Origin: Candidatus Zixiibacteriota bacterium
Lineage (GTDB): Bacteria > Zixibacteria > MSB-5A5 > UBA10806 > 4484-95
Direction of reading: 5' to 3'
DNA length: 56,231 nt
Assembly: GCA_024231855.1 (NCBI GenBank)
Contig: JAAEQD010000251.1
Location: 1 to 56,231 of the forward strand
The notes beneath the pieces were generated by a model that saw only the letters and a program-made list of their open reading frames with translations, searched no databases and was not told where the DNA came from. Shown here in pieces: positions 9,501-17,114 of the stretch. The position numbers were made by a program, and so were the translations under genes. Each line of letters opens with the position of its first letter. Position 1 is the first letter of the stretch.

Positions 9501-10646
9501 ATCGTCGGTCATAATATTGATGGTAAGCGTGTCTTCGGAACAACCACCACAGGGCGGATCGAGATCGGCGCAGAGAGTGGCTTCAGTCCAGCGTAGCGGT
9601 GGCGGGCAGGCCATCTGCGGTGTGTTATCAACGCAAGTGCCGTCTGAGTCATCACAGCAGGCGCCAAGTGTCATACCGCATTCCGGTACCAGATCGACAC
9701 AAAGTGTGTTCCAGGCCCAGCGAAGCGGTGGCGGGCATTGAGTCATCTCTACGTCATCGACGCAGACACCTGTCTCGTCATCGCAGCAGGCGCCGAAACG
9801 CTCTTCGGCAACACCAGTTAGGCAAAATGAGGCATTCTCAAAGCCATCCACGAAAGCGGAGCCATTCCATTGCAGGAGATGATCCGGGTCGCCCTGGTAT
9901 GTGTTTACCCATACGAAAGCGCAAGAATCGGTTTCGTCAGGATGACCTGATTGGATGGACATCCAACCTCCCTGAATCGCGCAGCACGGTTCAAGTACAA
10001 CATCCCATCTGTAGATTGGAAATGTACTAAACATTTCACCGGTATCGATCGACGGGATTGGCAATACATAGGAGCAGGTTGGATTAGCGGTATCAGGAAT
10101 ACCCGTGCCATCATCCGGGTAGAATTTGATTTCAAATGTGAATTCATCGTCGCAGGTTGTCCATGCGCCGGGTTTGGCTTTTAATCCCCAGAAATGAAGA
10201 TCGCAAACTTCCCCATAAACATCGACTTCATCATATATTTTGAAACCCCACCAAAGGTCACTTGTGTAAGCATTATCGTAACCTACCGGATGTTGGTCAA
10301 AGATCGAACCAACAGGGCAGAGTAGTTCAAGCGTATCGCGCGCCGGCTGGGCGGGGCTTTTCAAGAATCTGGTAGAGCGAACAGGGGCGGGTTTTTCAGC
10401 TTTTACAGCCCGAGATTTAGTCTCGGCCGTTAAGCGACTATCCGCATTAACAATAGCTCGCTGAGCTACCTCCGCTTGAGGTTGGGACACATTTGATGCA
10501 GTCATCAATTGCGCGTCATTAGCTCCAGTCTTTGATAAATCGGATACTTTTATAGCCGTATTCGAGGTGCTGTTGGAATAGATTCCCGCTGTTGCCAGAA
10601 CACATAGCAACACCAGTGAAAATGTTAACAAACATACTTTTTTCAT
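6570..10646 (-). CDS. Giant Cys-rich secreted protein with dockerin-like module and WPTPGDLP tail
   Basis: The 1358-residue protein has a GGAG ribosome binding site 6 nt before the ATG and a signal peptide (residues 1-24). After a low-complexity linker come repeated units. One is a beta domain of about 170 residues with HFWGIKAKPGAW, PDDGTG.PD.ANPTC, IYRWD and GWMSIQSGHPD (about 105-285 and 520-690; a divergent third copy at 1070-1235). Another is a different beta domain with GLADDFILPG and THWN-like motifs (about 790-960). Between them lie many 40-residue Cys-rich units of two kinds, GACCDD..G.C.D....CP..RW..NTLCADL.PPCG and GACCV..VCVATN.E..C...GG.W..G..CPE..CP. The end is a dockerin-like pair (about 1240-1320) and the tail WPTPGDLPPSAPAGWPPC. 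No enzyme motif is visible. A disulfide-stabilised extracellular stalk or adhesin is my inference. The closest relative in the window is the 49208-52612 gene. Confidence 0.9.
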   Translation of the reverse strand: MKKVCLLTFSLVLLCVLATAGIYSNSTSNTAIKVSDLSKTGANDAQLMTASNVSQPQAEVAQRAIVNADSRLTAETKSRAVKAEKPAPVRSTRFLKSPAQPARDTLELLCPVGSIFDQHPVGYDNAYTSDLWWGFKIYDEVDVYGEVCDLHFWGLKAKPGAWTTCDDEFTFEIKFYPDDGTGIPDTANPTCSYVLPIPSIDTGEMFSTFPIYRWDVVLEPCCAIQGGWMSIQSGHPDETDSCAFVWVNTYQGDPDHLLQWNGSAFVDGFENASFCLTGVAEERFGACCDDETGVCVDDVEMTQCPPPLRWAWNTLCVDLVPECGMTLGACCDDSDGTCVDNTPQMACPPPLRWTEATLCADLDPPCGGCSEDTLTINIMTDDYPSETTWDVVDVNTSMVIASGGPLADANTLHSYVVCIDFDGCYDFTVYDAYGDGICCTYGQGYYEVYLNSTLVGSNYAEWADGTHETVEVGNGCGPPPTGACCLEMVCVATNTEEECDGLGGQWYVGQTCPEFQCPEDLMTCPVAGTIYDQHPDPREADNAATSDLWWTYKVYDEVPIVGNVCDVHFWGIKAKPGAWVDCYDEPFTFEIAFYPDDGTGQPDIANPTCNYVMPIPAIDTGEMLFGAYQIYRWDAVLDPCCSIEGGWMSIQSGHPDDQDSCAFAWISTTNGNNSCVQWDGAGLVTQPYDVAFCLTGEAIDVQGACCDDVTGQCLDNTWNYDCPVEWRFAPYTLCADLVPPCGPILGACCVEGVCVATNTEEDCAGLLGQWFEGETCPEFECPAGPCDGAVYSNGLPDMTGNTSATQCDPVYPFAAGLADDFILPGVDPITITEVVTWTSHWNHDPLATPADYEGVMVTFYANNPDSTPNEPGGKPIDGDPDCNHTDLIAGGVIYSVEVPSGGFSYFEEVPGSDVWRLTLPVNVPLTGGVKYWLEVSPVFAYSAAGQSGHRPSLMQTGDFAAQIFEFLGTTEWTAQTFDVPFCLSAGVMVGACCDDYTGTCLDDVDSGDCPAGWRFVANTLCADLDPPCGILGACCVDDVCVATNLESECDQMGGTWYAGETCPEFYCPLVDCPDDAIFSQTPLGTNALTSDENPQLKRYDNYIVEEEICDIHFWGINGYFDGAAWSICEEEPMPFLIEFWADDGTGQPDLTGPVCTYDVTLTGTYAYDFGPDWPIYYYETDLDPCCALLDGWVSIQGMGDPNCWFLWINSDDGDMMSWLHHQDTDSLVVELSDLAFCLTPGGGSGDFPYLPGDANMYNRGWAPMVIGGDVTYLVNYFRGLPTSPPCPLPPDMFWCSADANGDCLVIGSDVTKLVNYFRGMGDPTFCPTYPPDWPTPGDLPPSAPAGWPPCNPPPPSGN

Positions 10647-10695
10647 ATTTTACTCCAAAGCGTGTTGTTTAATTAGCTTTACGTCACACAACAAT

Positions 10696-10717
10696 TTCCC
10701 TGATTTCCGTTGTTAGA
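10696..10717 (-). promoter_or_regulatory. Leader motif shared with the 52612 gene
   Basis: The plus strand reads TTCCCTGATTTCCGTTGT followed by TAGA. The same string, with one extra base, occurs at 52659-52681. Both sit about 45-70 nt upstream of the ATG of the two most similar Cys-rich secreted genes, so it may be a shared promoter or 5'-leader element. The role is inferred from position only. Confidence 0.45.
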
Positions 10718-10771
10718 CGTTGAACGTTAACATTTGCAGTAACAATACTTATAAAAAATGATTTTTGCTCC

Positions 10772-10886
10772 CGACGTCATGGTGTCCGATGAAAGGACTT
10801 AAGCTAACGTCTGATGATAATTATTAGAAGACTATAACTACACTTATCGACGTCAGGAAATAGGACTTTCTAATGTCGGCTGATAA
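10772..10886. repeat. Imperfect direct repeat pair
   Basis: 10772-10820 and 10848-10886 both start CGACGTCA, share GGACTT and AA.GTC in the middle and end TGATAA. Copies differ by short indels. No function can be read from it. Confidence 0.45.
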
Positions 10887-11257
10887 AAGATTTTACCAGC
10901 TCATTTTTACGTCTTTTAGCTTTTATTTTAGCTAAATATTAACCCGATTGCCTCCTTAAATTTGATGTTTACTCTCTCCGCTTTTTTTTTCGGCCTGATT
11001 CCCGAAAATTAATTTTACCTCTACTTGAAACATATGACACTATTAAAATAGCTAATATATTCTACGTTAATGTACAACCTCTCTAAAACTACCGCTACTT
11101 CCTCCCGTCGAATGAAGTCAGACAGTTCAGATAAGAAAAATCCAAAGATGCAGATTGATAATGCGTATTTTACTTAGATGCTTTAACCTATGTTGCCTAC
11201 TCTACTTATAATTTAGGATTTTTAACGAATATTGTCAAGATTTATTTATACAAATTT

Positions 11258-11455
11258 ATGGTGATATTAGTAGACTATCGAGGGAGCATTACAGGGCTAA
11301 AGAAATTATATCAATTTTTGGGGTTGAGATTTGATTTGGCCTGGCCAACACCGGATGATCTGCCCGTGAACGCGCCGGTGGGCCAGCCGAGCAGTGAGAC
11401 GGGCACGAATGGGAGGATTGTAACCACAGGAGACGGGGAATATATCTGGAGCTGA
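11258..11455 (+). pseudogene. Fossil C-terminus of a dockerin-type secreted protein
   Basis: A 65-codon frame has a C-terminal part that reads WPTPDDLPVNAPVGQPS (11342-11392). It closely matches the tails of the exported proteins here, for example WPTPEDLPVDSPPGWPNC at the end of the 46992 gene, but lies on the plus strand. The preceding residues (YRGSITGLKKLYQFLGL) only faintly resemble the dockerin-like repeat, and the Trp and Cys of the usual GWPNC end are lost. There is no ribosome binding site. I read it as a decayed gene end, perhaps left when the adjacent island inserted. Confidence 0.5.
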
Positions 11456-11504
11456 GTTGAAATAGGGGAAGGCGATTGTAAACAGTCCTACTCACTAATA
11501 CAGA

Positions 11505-11533
11505 TTGACATCGGCTACCTGGCAGGCTATATT
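11505..11533 (+). promoter_or_regulatory. Sigma-70-type promoter of the TIR-STAND gene
   Basis: TTGACA (11505-11510) and TATATT (11528-11533) are separated by exactly 17 nt. A start near 11540 would give a leader of about 125 nt before the ATG at 11665. Confidence 0.6.
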
Positions 11534-11664
11534 TATGGGGAATGGCGTTGGATAGTATACTGTTTTGTTGGCTAGCTAAGCTGTAGCTAATTGCGGCATT
11601 GGGCGCAAGATGATAGCTGACGAACATATGCACTGACGTTGCATGATACCAATGAAAGGAAACT

Positions 11665-14121
11665 ATGAAAATCTTCTTTAGTTACCGGAGCGAGGATTCT
11701 GGTCATGCTCTTAAAATCATCCAACGACAAAGAGACTTAGGTCATGAGGTGTGGGGATTTGGAGATAAAATCCACCCCGGGGATTCGATCATTAAGGAAA
11801 TGCAGAGTGCGCTCAGGGATTCGGAGGTTTTTATACTCTATGTTAGTCCTTTAGGTCTTAGTAAATGGTGTGAAAAAGAGTTCGAGGTGGCGTTTCGTAG
11901 GGGCGTCGACGAAACTAACTACCGTGTGATTCCTGTTCTCGGTCCGGGTGCGAGTAAAGATACTCTTCCCGAATTTATGAAAACTCTTTCCTTTATGGAT
12001 CTACGAGATAATGACGGAAGCTTTGAAGGGATTGGCGATATACTCAAAAATGACTATCACATTCCTCACCGACCTCACCCCAAATTGGATACTCTTATGG
12101 CTCCATACCGGGGACTGCTGGTATTCGAAACTGAGCATGCGAGGATATTCTTTGGACGGAATGAGGAGATAGCAGGCCTCCTTGAACGCATGCGAAGCAA
12201 CAATTTCCTGGCGGTCATTGGTAACTCCGGTTCGGGCAAATCCTCACTAATCAGGGCAGGCCTTATACCCGCACTCCACGATGGTAAATACTCCGACGGT
12301 GGTCCAAGGATTAAACCATGGCGAATTGGTATCATGCATCCGGGAAATGATCCAATTAGAGGATTGATGTCAGCTCTTCAACAATTGAATCAAGATCAAA
12401 CTCAAATTGAGTTGAGCAAATTGAAAAGCAGCTGGCGACGCCATTTAAAAGAGAGAACCGGGCTGCTTGATCAGGTAACAAATTTGACTCAACCTGGTGA
12501 TCACGTCCTCATTTTTGTGGATCAGTTTGAAGAGTTATTCACATCTCATATAGACGAAGCTATTCGAAATATTTTCATTGACTCACTATTACATGTTGCT
12601 CAAAGCAAATGCGATCGTAATATTCACATAATAGTAACTTTACGACCTGACGGTTATGGGAATTGTTTTAACTACGAAAGACTTAGACGTATAGTCAGCT
12701 CAAATTTATATCAACTTTATAGAATGAAAGAAAGAAATCTCAGGGAGGTGATCGAGGAGCCACTCTTCCTTTTTGGAATGAAACCAGAGCCTGGCTTGAC
12801 GACAACTCTGCAGGAAGCCATCGGCAATGATCCGAGTAAACTTCCGCTATTAGAGTTCACTCTCTTGCGCATGTGGGAAGAGTCAAGGGTGAGAGAGAGT
12901 GAAGGCAAGGTTCTGACACATTTTGACTATGACTCTATCGGGCGGCTAAAAGGAGCTCTTCAGAAACATGCTGATTTCATATTTATAACACTGGAAGACC
13001 AAGAGAAAAGACTTGCTAGAGAAGTCTTCGTGGCTCTCACCGATGTGAACTTACAAGGTGGAGACTGGCCAAAACATGTTCCAATGTCAGAGTTACGTAA
13101 GTTATCTAAGCGGGACCAAGAAATCGATGAATTGGTCATGAAACTTATCAACGGGCGGCTCCTAAAATCTACTGAAGTATCGCAGTCTGCGACCCGGAGT
13201 AAGTTCCGTGGAACTGTAATGGTTAGTATGGCCCATGCCAGTATGATCAAATGGTGGTCACAACTACATCAATGGATCGATCAGGATCGGAAGAACATCA
13301 TACTTCAACAAGAACTCAAGAAGAAGGAGGAAAAGTGGAGAGCTAAAAAAAGGGCCGACTACCTTCTCCTAAGAAGCAATGATTTGATAAGAGCGGAGGA
13401 TCTGGTTAGCAAGAAGAAGGAAGGTGGCTTACAGGAGCTAAATCAGTATGTTGAGGCTTCAAGGCAAGATGAGAATAAGAGGCGAAGGTTGGTTCGGGTA
13501 CTCTTAGCGGCCTTGAATTGTGGTTTATTGGGTCTCATGGGCGGCCTGTTGTCCAGCACTTGGGAGGGGAATTTCGGCTGGGAGCAGTTAAAGAATCGAG
13601 AACTTCCGGGGATTTCCGGTGCGTTTGGGGCAGGCGCTGGCGGTCTTCTCTTTGGTGGTGGTGCGGTCTGGTTGTGCCAGTTATTTCAAAATCTCAAGAT
13701 CTCTCGTTATAAACCTCGAATTGCTGCTGCGATTGGCGGACTTCTAGGTGGATTGATTTTTAGCTCGCTCCCCATTATCTGGGCAGTCGCGAATTCATTT
13801 CCCTCAAGTATACCTGTATTGTCAGGGTGTGGCGCATTGTTCGGCATCCTGCTTGGTTTTGGACTTGGACCAATGGAGAATAACAGACCCTTTGTGGTGG
13901 GGACCTACCCCGCAGTTTACTCGATTTTAGGATTTTGTGGTTTCACGTTGATTGTTCGTGCCTTGGGCTTCTCATGGCCAGTCGCAATTGGTGAAGCTAC
14001 GATCTTTGCGCCTGGACTATTAGGTGCATTCATAGGCGTGTTCCTTGCAGATAGCATCTCTGTGGCAAAATTAGACATCGAGGGAGATGACAATGCTGTT
14101 GACACTACGTCTTCTGAATGA
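11665..14121 (+). CDS. TIR-STAND NTPase with multi-pass membrane C-terminus; candidate defence protein
   Basis: The 818-residue protein has an AAAGGA ribosome binding site 4 nt before its ATG. Residues 1-130 are a TIR domain: KIFFSYRSED at the start, and SKWCEKEFEVAF near 66-77 with the Glu that is catalytic in NAD-cleaving TIRs at about 72. PYRGLLVFETEHARIFFGR (near 147) is the typical entry to an nSTAND1-type NTPase. It is followed by Walker A GNSGSGKSS (about 185-193) and Walker B LIFVDQFEEL (about 279-288). After a charged segment likely to form a coiled coil (about 545-615), the usual WD40 or TPR sensor is absent. In its place are six or seven Gly-rich hydrophobic segments from 617 to about 800 (GLLGLMGGLL, GGLLFGGGAVW, IGGLLGGLIF and others). 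STAND proteins oligomerise on ligand sensing, and TIR domains act by depleting NAD or making signals. Membrane sensing is my inference. The next gene 137 nt downstream is on the same strand and may be its partner. Confidence 0.85.
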   Translation: MKIFFSYRSEDSGHALKIIQRQRDLGHEVWGFGDKIHPGDSIIKEMQSALRDSEVFILYVSPLGLSKWCEKEFEVAFRRGVDETNYRVIPVLGPGASKDTLPEFMKTLSFMDLRDNDGSFEGIGDILKNDYHIPHRPHPKLDTLMAPYRGLLVFETEHARIFFGRNEEIAGLLERMRSNNFLAVIGNSGSGKSSLIRAGLIPALHDGKYSDGGPRIKPWRIGIMHPGNDPIRGLMSALQQLNQDQTQIELSKLKSSWRRHLKERTGLLDQVTNLTQPGDHVLIFVDQFEELFTSHIDEAIRNIFIDSLLHVAQSKCDRNIHIIVTLRPDGYGNCFNYERLRRIVSSNLYQLYRMKERNLREVIEEPLFLFGMKPEPGLTTTLQEAIGNDPSKLPLLEFTLLRMWEESRVRESEGKVLTHFDYDSIGRLKGALQKHADFIFITLEDQEKRLAREVFVALTDVNLQGGDWPKHVPMSELRKLSKRDQEIDELVMKLINGRLLKSTEVSQSATRSKFRGTVMVSMAHASMIKWWSQLHQWIDQDRKNIILQQELKKKEEKWRAKKRADYLLLRSNDLIRAEDLVSKKKEGGLQELNQYVEASRQDENKRRRLVRVLLAALNCGLLGLMGGLLSSTWEGNFGWEQLKNRELPGISGAFGAGAGGLLFGGGAVWLCQLFQNLKISRYKPRIAAAIGGLLGGLIFSSLPIIWAVANSFPSSIPVLSGCGALFGILLGFGLGPMENNRPFVVGTYPAVYSILGFCGFTLIVRALGFSWPVAIGEATIFAPGLLGAFIGVFLADSISVAKLDIEGDDNAVDTTSSE

Positions 14122-14258
14122 CTTTATCTCGTAGGGCAAAGTCTATTCTGGGAGGTAGTGAAGAAAAAACCTCTGCTTCTGACCGGAAAATCGTTTTGAT
14201 CCCTCAAAACAAGGGGTGGCAGCAATAAAATATCGCTTGATAATTAAAATAAAAGCAA

Positions 14259-15482
14259 ATGAAACAACCATTGGTAGATAATAACATATCATCAATAATC
14301 GGTAATCAACCGCTCGCTTCGGCTATTCATAGCTCGGTGACTTCCGCTCTAAGATGTCCTTTTGTTCATCTTGTTAGCGGTAAAACCGTCCGGGATATTT
14401 TTAAACACTCCCTGGATGCAGCTATAAGAGATATTGAGAAACATCCGCGAGGTAAGCTCTTTCGACGCTTGATCGAATACGGCCCTCGCAATCCCGATGA
14501 CCCTGAAACTTTAGATGGCGATAACGAAACAACTTTAAGCGATCCTGAATGTGGATCGTGCGTTGAGTTTATTTTTTCACATATGATTAATCGATTTAAA
14601 GGTGAGTTGTCCGAGCTGCTTGCTCTGGATTCTTGTATAAAGCTTTTTCAACAACTTCGCCGGAATGGGCGATTACCCTCGGATGTTCAGCTCTATTGGG
14701 GTGAAACTATTCAAGAACGGCGCAAGCTCAGGGTGTCCACTAAAGAAGGCGGTATGCGATGGGGTGGATTCACAAAAGGTGCTGATGGCTTACTTGTCGA
14801 TCAGGTATCAAGCCCGAAAAACGATTCTCATGATTTTCTAAATGTTCTGGGAGTTATTGAAGTCAAGTCAATGAATCGCTCTAAAAGAGAAGTCCTTAAT
14901 CAGATTAACAAGCATATTACAAGATTAAAGGGGGGAGTTAAACTTGGTGAAAAGGAGTGGGCTTCCGGCAATCTACTTCTTGCTCCCTTTAGGACTATAA
15001 AGAAAGCTGAATCCGGCTTGCTTCGCGTGATGATATTGCCATCGACCTGGAAACTTAGTCGTAAGTGGAGTAGTGAGAAAACGGACAGGGGAAGGATAAT
15101 GATATTTCCTAAACCTTCAGAACCATCTATGCAAACAGAATTTACGGAACTAGATCCCAATGTCTGGAAAATCACACTCGCATGGTCGCAGGAATCACTC
15201 AATCAAGCCGCATATGAGATGACTTTCTGGTATATGTCTCAGGTTGGCAAGCACGTTTACGCGAATAGTAAATTGCCGAAAAGCTGGGAATATATGACAC
15301 CCGCGCAAGCCGGTTATAATGCTATCAAGATGATGCTTTACTATATTCCTCTGCGTTATATTTCCAAGCGGCAAGAACGACTTGCTACCAGGCTCTATAA
15401 TGTTTATTGCTTTGGTTATCCCTTAGGTGTAGACAGCAATGAGGTGCTTTGGCCAGAAGATTTTCCTGAAGAAGACGAATAA
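14259..15482 (+). CDS. Putative PD-(D/E)XK-type nuclease next to the TIR-STAND gene
   Basis: I do not recognise the family of this 407-residue protein. It carries the layout of a PD-(D/E)XK nuclease core: a Glu in a helix near 104 (CVEFIFSHMINRF), an Asp at about 176 in GADGLLVD, and about 25 residues later the strand GVIEVKS with the E-x-K pair at about 201/203, followed by a helix rich in Asn, Gln and Lys. The C-terminal third (from about 290) is helical and aromatic with no motif I know. No signal peptide or membrane segment is seen. The start has no Shine-Dalgarno sequence, only an A-rich leader. With a 137-nt gap and no terminator after the TIR-STAND gene, co-transcription is plausible. 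The nuclease call rests on motif spacing alone. Confidence 0.6.
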   Translation: MKQPLVDNNISSIIGNQPLASAIHSSVTSALRCPFVHLVSGKTVRDIFKHSLDAAIRDIEKHPRGKLFRRLIEYGPRNPDDPETLDGDNETTLSDPECGSCVEFIFSHMINRFKGELSELLALDSCIKLFQQLRRNGRLPSDVQLYWGETIQERRKLRVSTKEGGMRWGGFTKGADGLLVDQVSSPKNDSHDFLNVLGVIEVKSMNRSKREVLNQINKHITRLKGGVKLGEKEWASGNLLLAPFRTIKKAESGLLRVMILPSTWKLSRKWSSEKTDRGRIMIFPKPSEPSMQTEFTELDPNVWKITLAWSQESLNQAAYEMTFWYMSQVGKHVYANSKLPKSWEYMTPAQAGYNAIKMMLYYIPLRYISKRQERLATRLYNVYCFGYPLGVDSNEVLWPEDFPEEDE

Positions 15483-15724
15483 GAGAAAGGGCATTAACTT
15501 CATCTAACAAAGCGTTTCTGGGGACACGCCAAGTACAATATATACTCATTCTTGTCAAGGTAGATTGCACTTGACTTCATGTTGTATAACCGCTTATCTT
15601 TACTGCTGACCGCAACAGGGGCTATTGTGAACCCCGCCTTGGTGATACAACAGTGGAAATTCTATAACAGAAAATATCTCAAGTGCTGTGAAAGTAAACA
15701 TCGTTATTAAATGCAAGGGAGTTG

Positions 15725-16858
15725 ATGATGAATCCTTCTAACTCGAAGATTGACATGCACCTGCATGTCGGCCTTCTGGGGGATCGCTGGCCCGAATGGG
15801 GGCATTTCACGGATTGGTATCGGCGCCAGATAGTGTACAAGATATTTTTACTGTACGGCCGCGTGAAGGAAGCTGATATCAGCGATACTTATCTTCGAGA
15901 TAAGACAATCGAGGTCATCGGCCAAAGCAAATTGGATAAGGTTGTATGTCTAGCGCTAGACCCGGTTTACGACAGCAAAGGTAAACGTCGCCCGGATTTA
16001 TCGCATGTCTGGGTGGACAACGATTTTATCATAAAAGAACTTAGAGAAAAACTGCCTGATAAAGTCCTGCTGGGAGCGTCCGTCCATCCTTACGATCTCA
16101 AATTTAAGGATCGCGTTAAATATTGCGTGGACCAGGGTGCGGTTTTGCTCAAGTGGCTTCCTTCCGTCCAGTTTATCGATCTGGCCGAGGATAAAGCGAG
16201 GGACGCCATGATATCGCTTGCCAAAGCCGGCCCCAACGGGAAGCCATTACCTCTTTTGCTCCATGTAGGTCCGGAGTACGCGATCCCGACCTCGAATGAA
16301 AAATACAGACCCTATGATTATCTCAGCTGGACCTGGCGCGATAAGTTCTTGAATTTCTTCCGCGGCGGTAAGCGCTGGCACGCGCCGAAAGTCAAGAAAA
16401 TCCATAAGAATATCAAGGCCGCCCTGGATGAGGGTGTCACGATTATTTTCGCGCATTGTGGTGTTCACTATTTCGCCTCCGGCCTGATCGGCGAAGTTTT
16501 AGAGCACAACGAATTTAATACGGTAAAAAAATATCTGGAACGAACCGGCAAGGGCGAGTTTAAAGGTAAGTGCTATGGCGATGTTTCAGCTTTCTGCACG
16601 CCTGTGCGGATACAATATGCCCCTAAAATCAAGAAACTTCCCCCGGAGCTTATACTTTTCGGCAGCGATTTCCCGACCCCGGCGTTCGAGCTTTCCGCGG
16701 ATTTAAAGGAGAATATGAGGGATTTGAAAGCGATACTTAAGGGTGATTTCTATCGTATCATCATCCCTCAGGATAACCTCCTGGATGTGAACTATAATGA
16801 GCTGCAAGTCGTATTCCCGGACCACAAGATGTTCACGAATTTCAATGATTTGATGTAA
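15725..16858 (+). CDS. Amidohydrolase-family metal-dependent hydrolase
   Basis: The protein of about 378 residues belongs to the amidohydrolase-2-like group of TIM-barrel hydrolases. The first metal motif is at the N-terminus (KIDMHLHVG, H-x-H). LLLHVGPEYA (about 175-185), IIFAHCGVHYFASGL (about 238-252) and LILFGSDFPTP (about 313-323) supply the later His and catalytic Asp positions. There is no signal peptide, so it is probably cytoplasmic. The substrate cannot be told. AAGGGAG precedes a choice of starts (TTG 15722, ATG 15725, ATG 15728); an ATG is preferred. A degenerate copy of its first 140 nt lies downstream at 17115-17253, so the locus has undergone duplication. Confidence 0.8.
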   Translation: MMNPSNSKIDMHLHVGLLGDRWPEWGHFTDWYRRQIVYKIFLLYGRVKEADISDTYLRDKTIEVIGQSKLDKVVCLALDPVYDSKGKRRPDLSHVWVDNDFIIKELREKLPDKVLLGASVHPYDLKFKDRVKYCVDQGAVLLKWLPSVQFIDLAEDKARDAMISLAKAGPNGKPLPLLLHVGPEYAIPTSNEKYRPYDYLSWTWRDKFLNFFRGGKRWHAPKVKKIHKNIKAALDEGVTIIFAHCGVHYFASGLIGEVLEHNEFNTVKKYLERTGKGEFKGKCYGDVSAFCTPVRIQYAPKIKKLPPELILFGSDFPTPAFELSADLKENMRDLKAILKGDFYRIIIPQDNLLDVNYNELQVVFPDHKMFTNFNDLM

Positions 16859-17114
16859 GGTGCAGAGGACAGATAGTTTTCCAATTCATTGATTCTCATT
16901 GACAACGACTAGTAAATTGCCGGTATTTTGTGTGTATTGGTTAGTTGGTATCCACCAACTCATTAATTCTGCTGTAAAACTTCGAATGATATCTTTTATA
17001 ACTCCTTATAATTTCTTGAAAGTAAAGCAGCGGGGCAGGGGATATGCGGTATATTCGGGATGGGATATAGGCAAAGAAAAGGAGTTGTTCGGCAAGGCGA
17101 TATATCACGATCAA

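Larger units (their letters stand above)
10647..11664. other. Gene-poor kilobase upstream of the TIR-STAND gene
   Basis: This AT-rich stretch contains no intact gene. It holds the leader of the leftward 10646 gene with a conserved motif, an imperfect direct repeat (10772-10820 and 10848-10886), a fossil dockerin tail on the plus strand (11258-11455) and a strong promoter (11505-11533) facing the TIR-STAND gene. Confidence 0.6.

Noticed and set aside
6570..10646. Tandem repeats in the giant gene as a possible CRISPR or satellite array.
   Set aside because: The repeats are in frame, diverged and encode Cys-rich protein units; no short identical repeats with unique spacers occur.
15503..15600. 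ATCTAACAAAGCGTTTCTGG after the nuclease-like gene resembles the left end of an integron attC site.
   Set aside because: No matching right arm (GTTRRRY with complementary flank) was found within 150 nt, and no integrase is present.
15583..15660. TGTTGTAT and ATACAACA inverted repeat upstream of the amidohydrolase gene.
   Set aside because: The arms are 8 bp with about 60 nt between them and no transposase or duplicated target; chance is likely.
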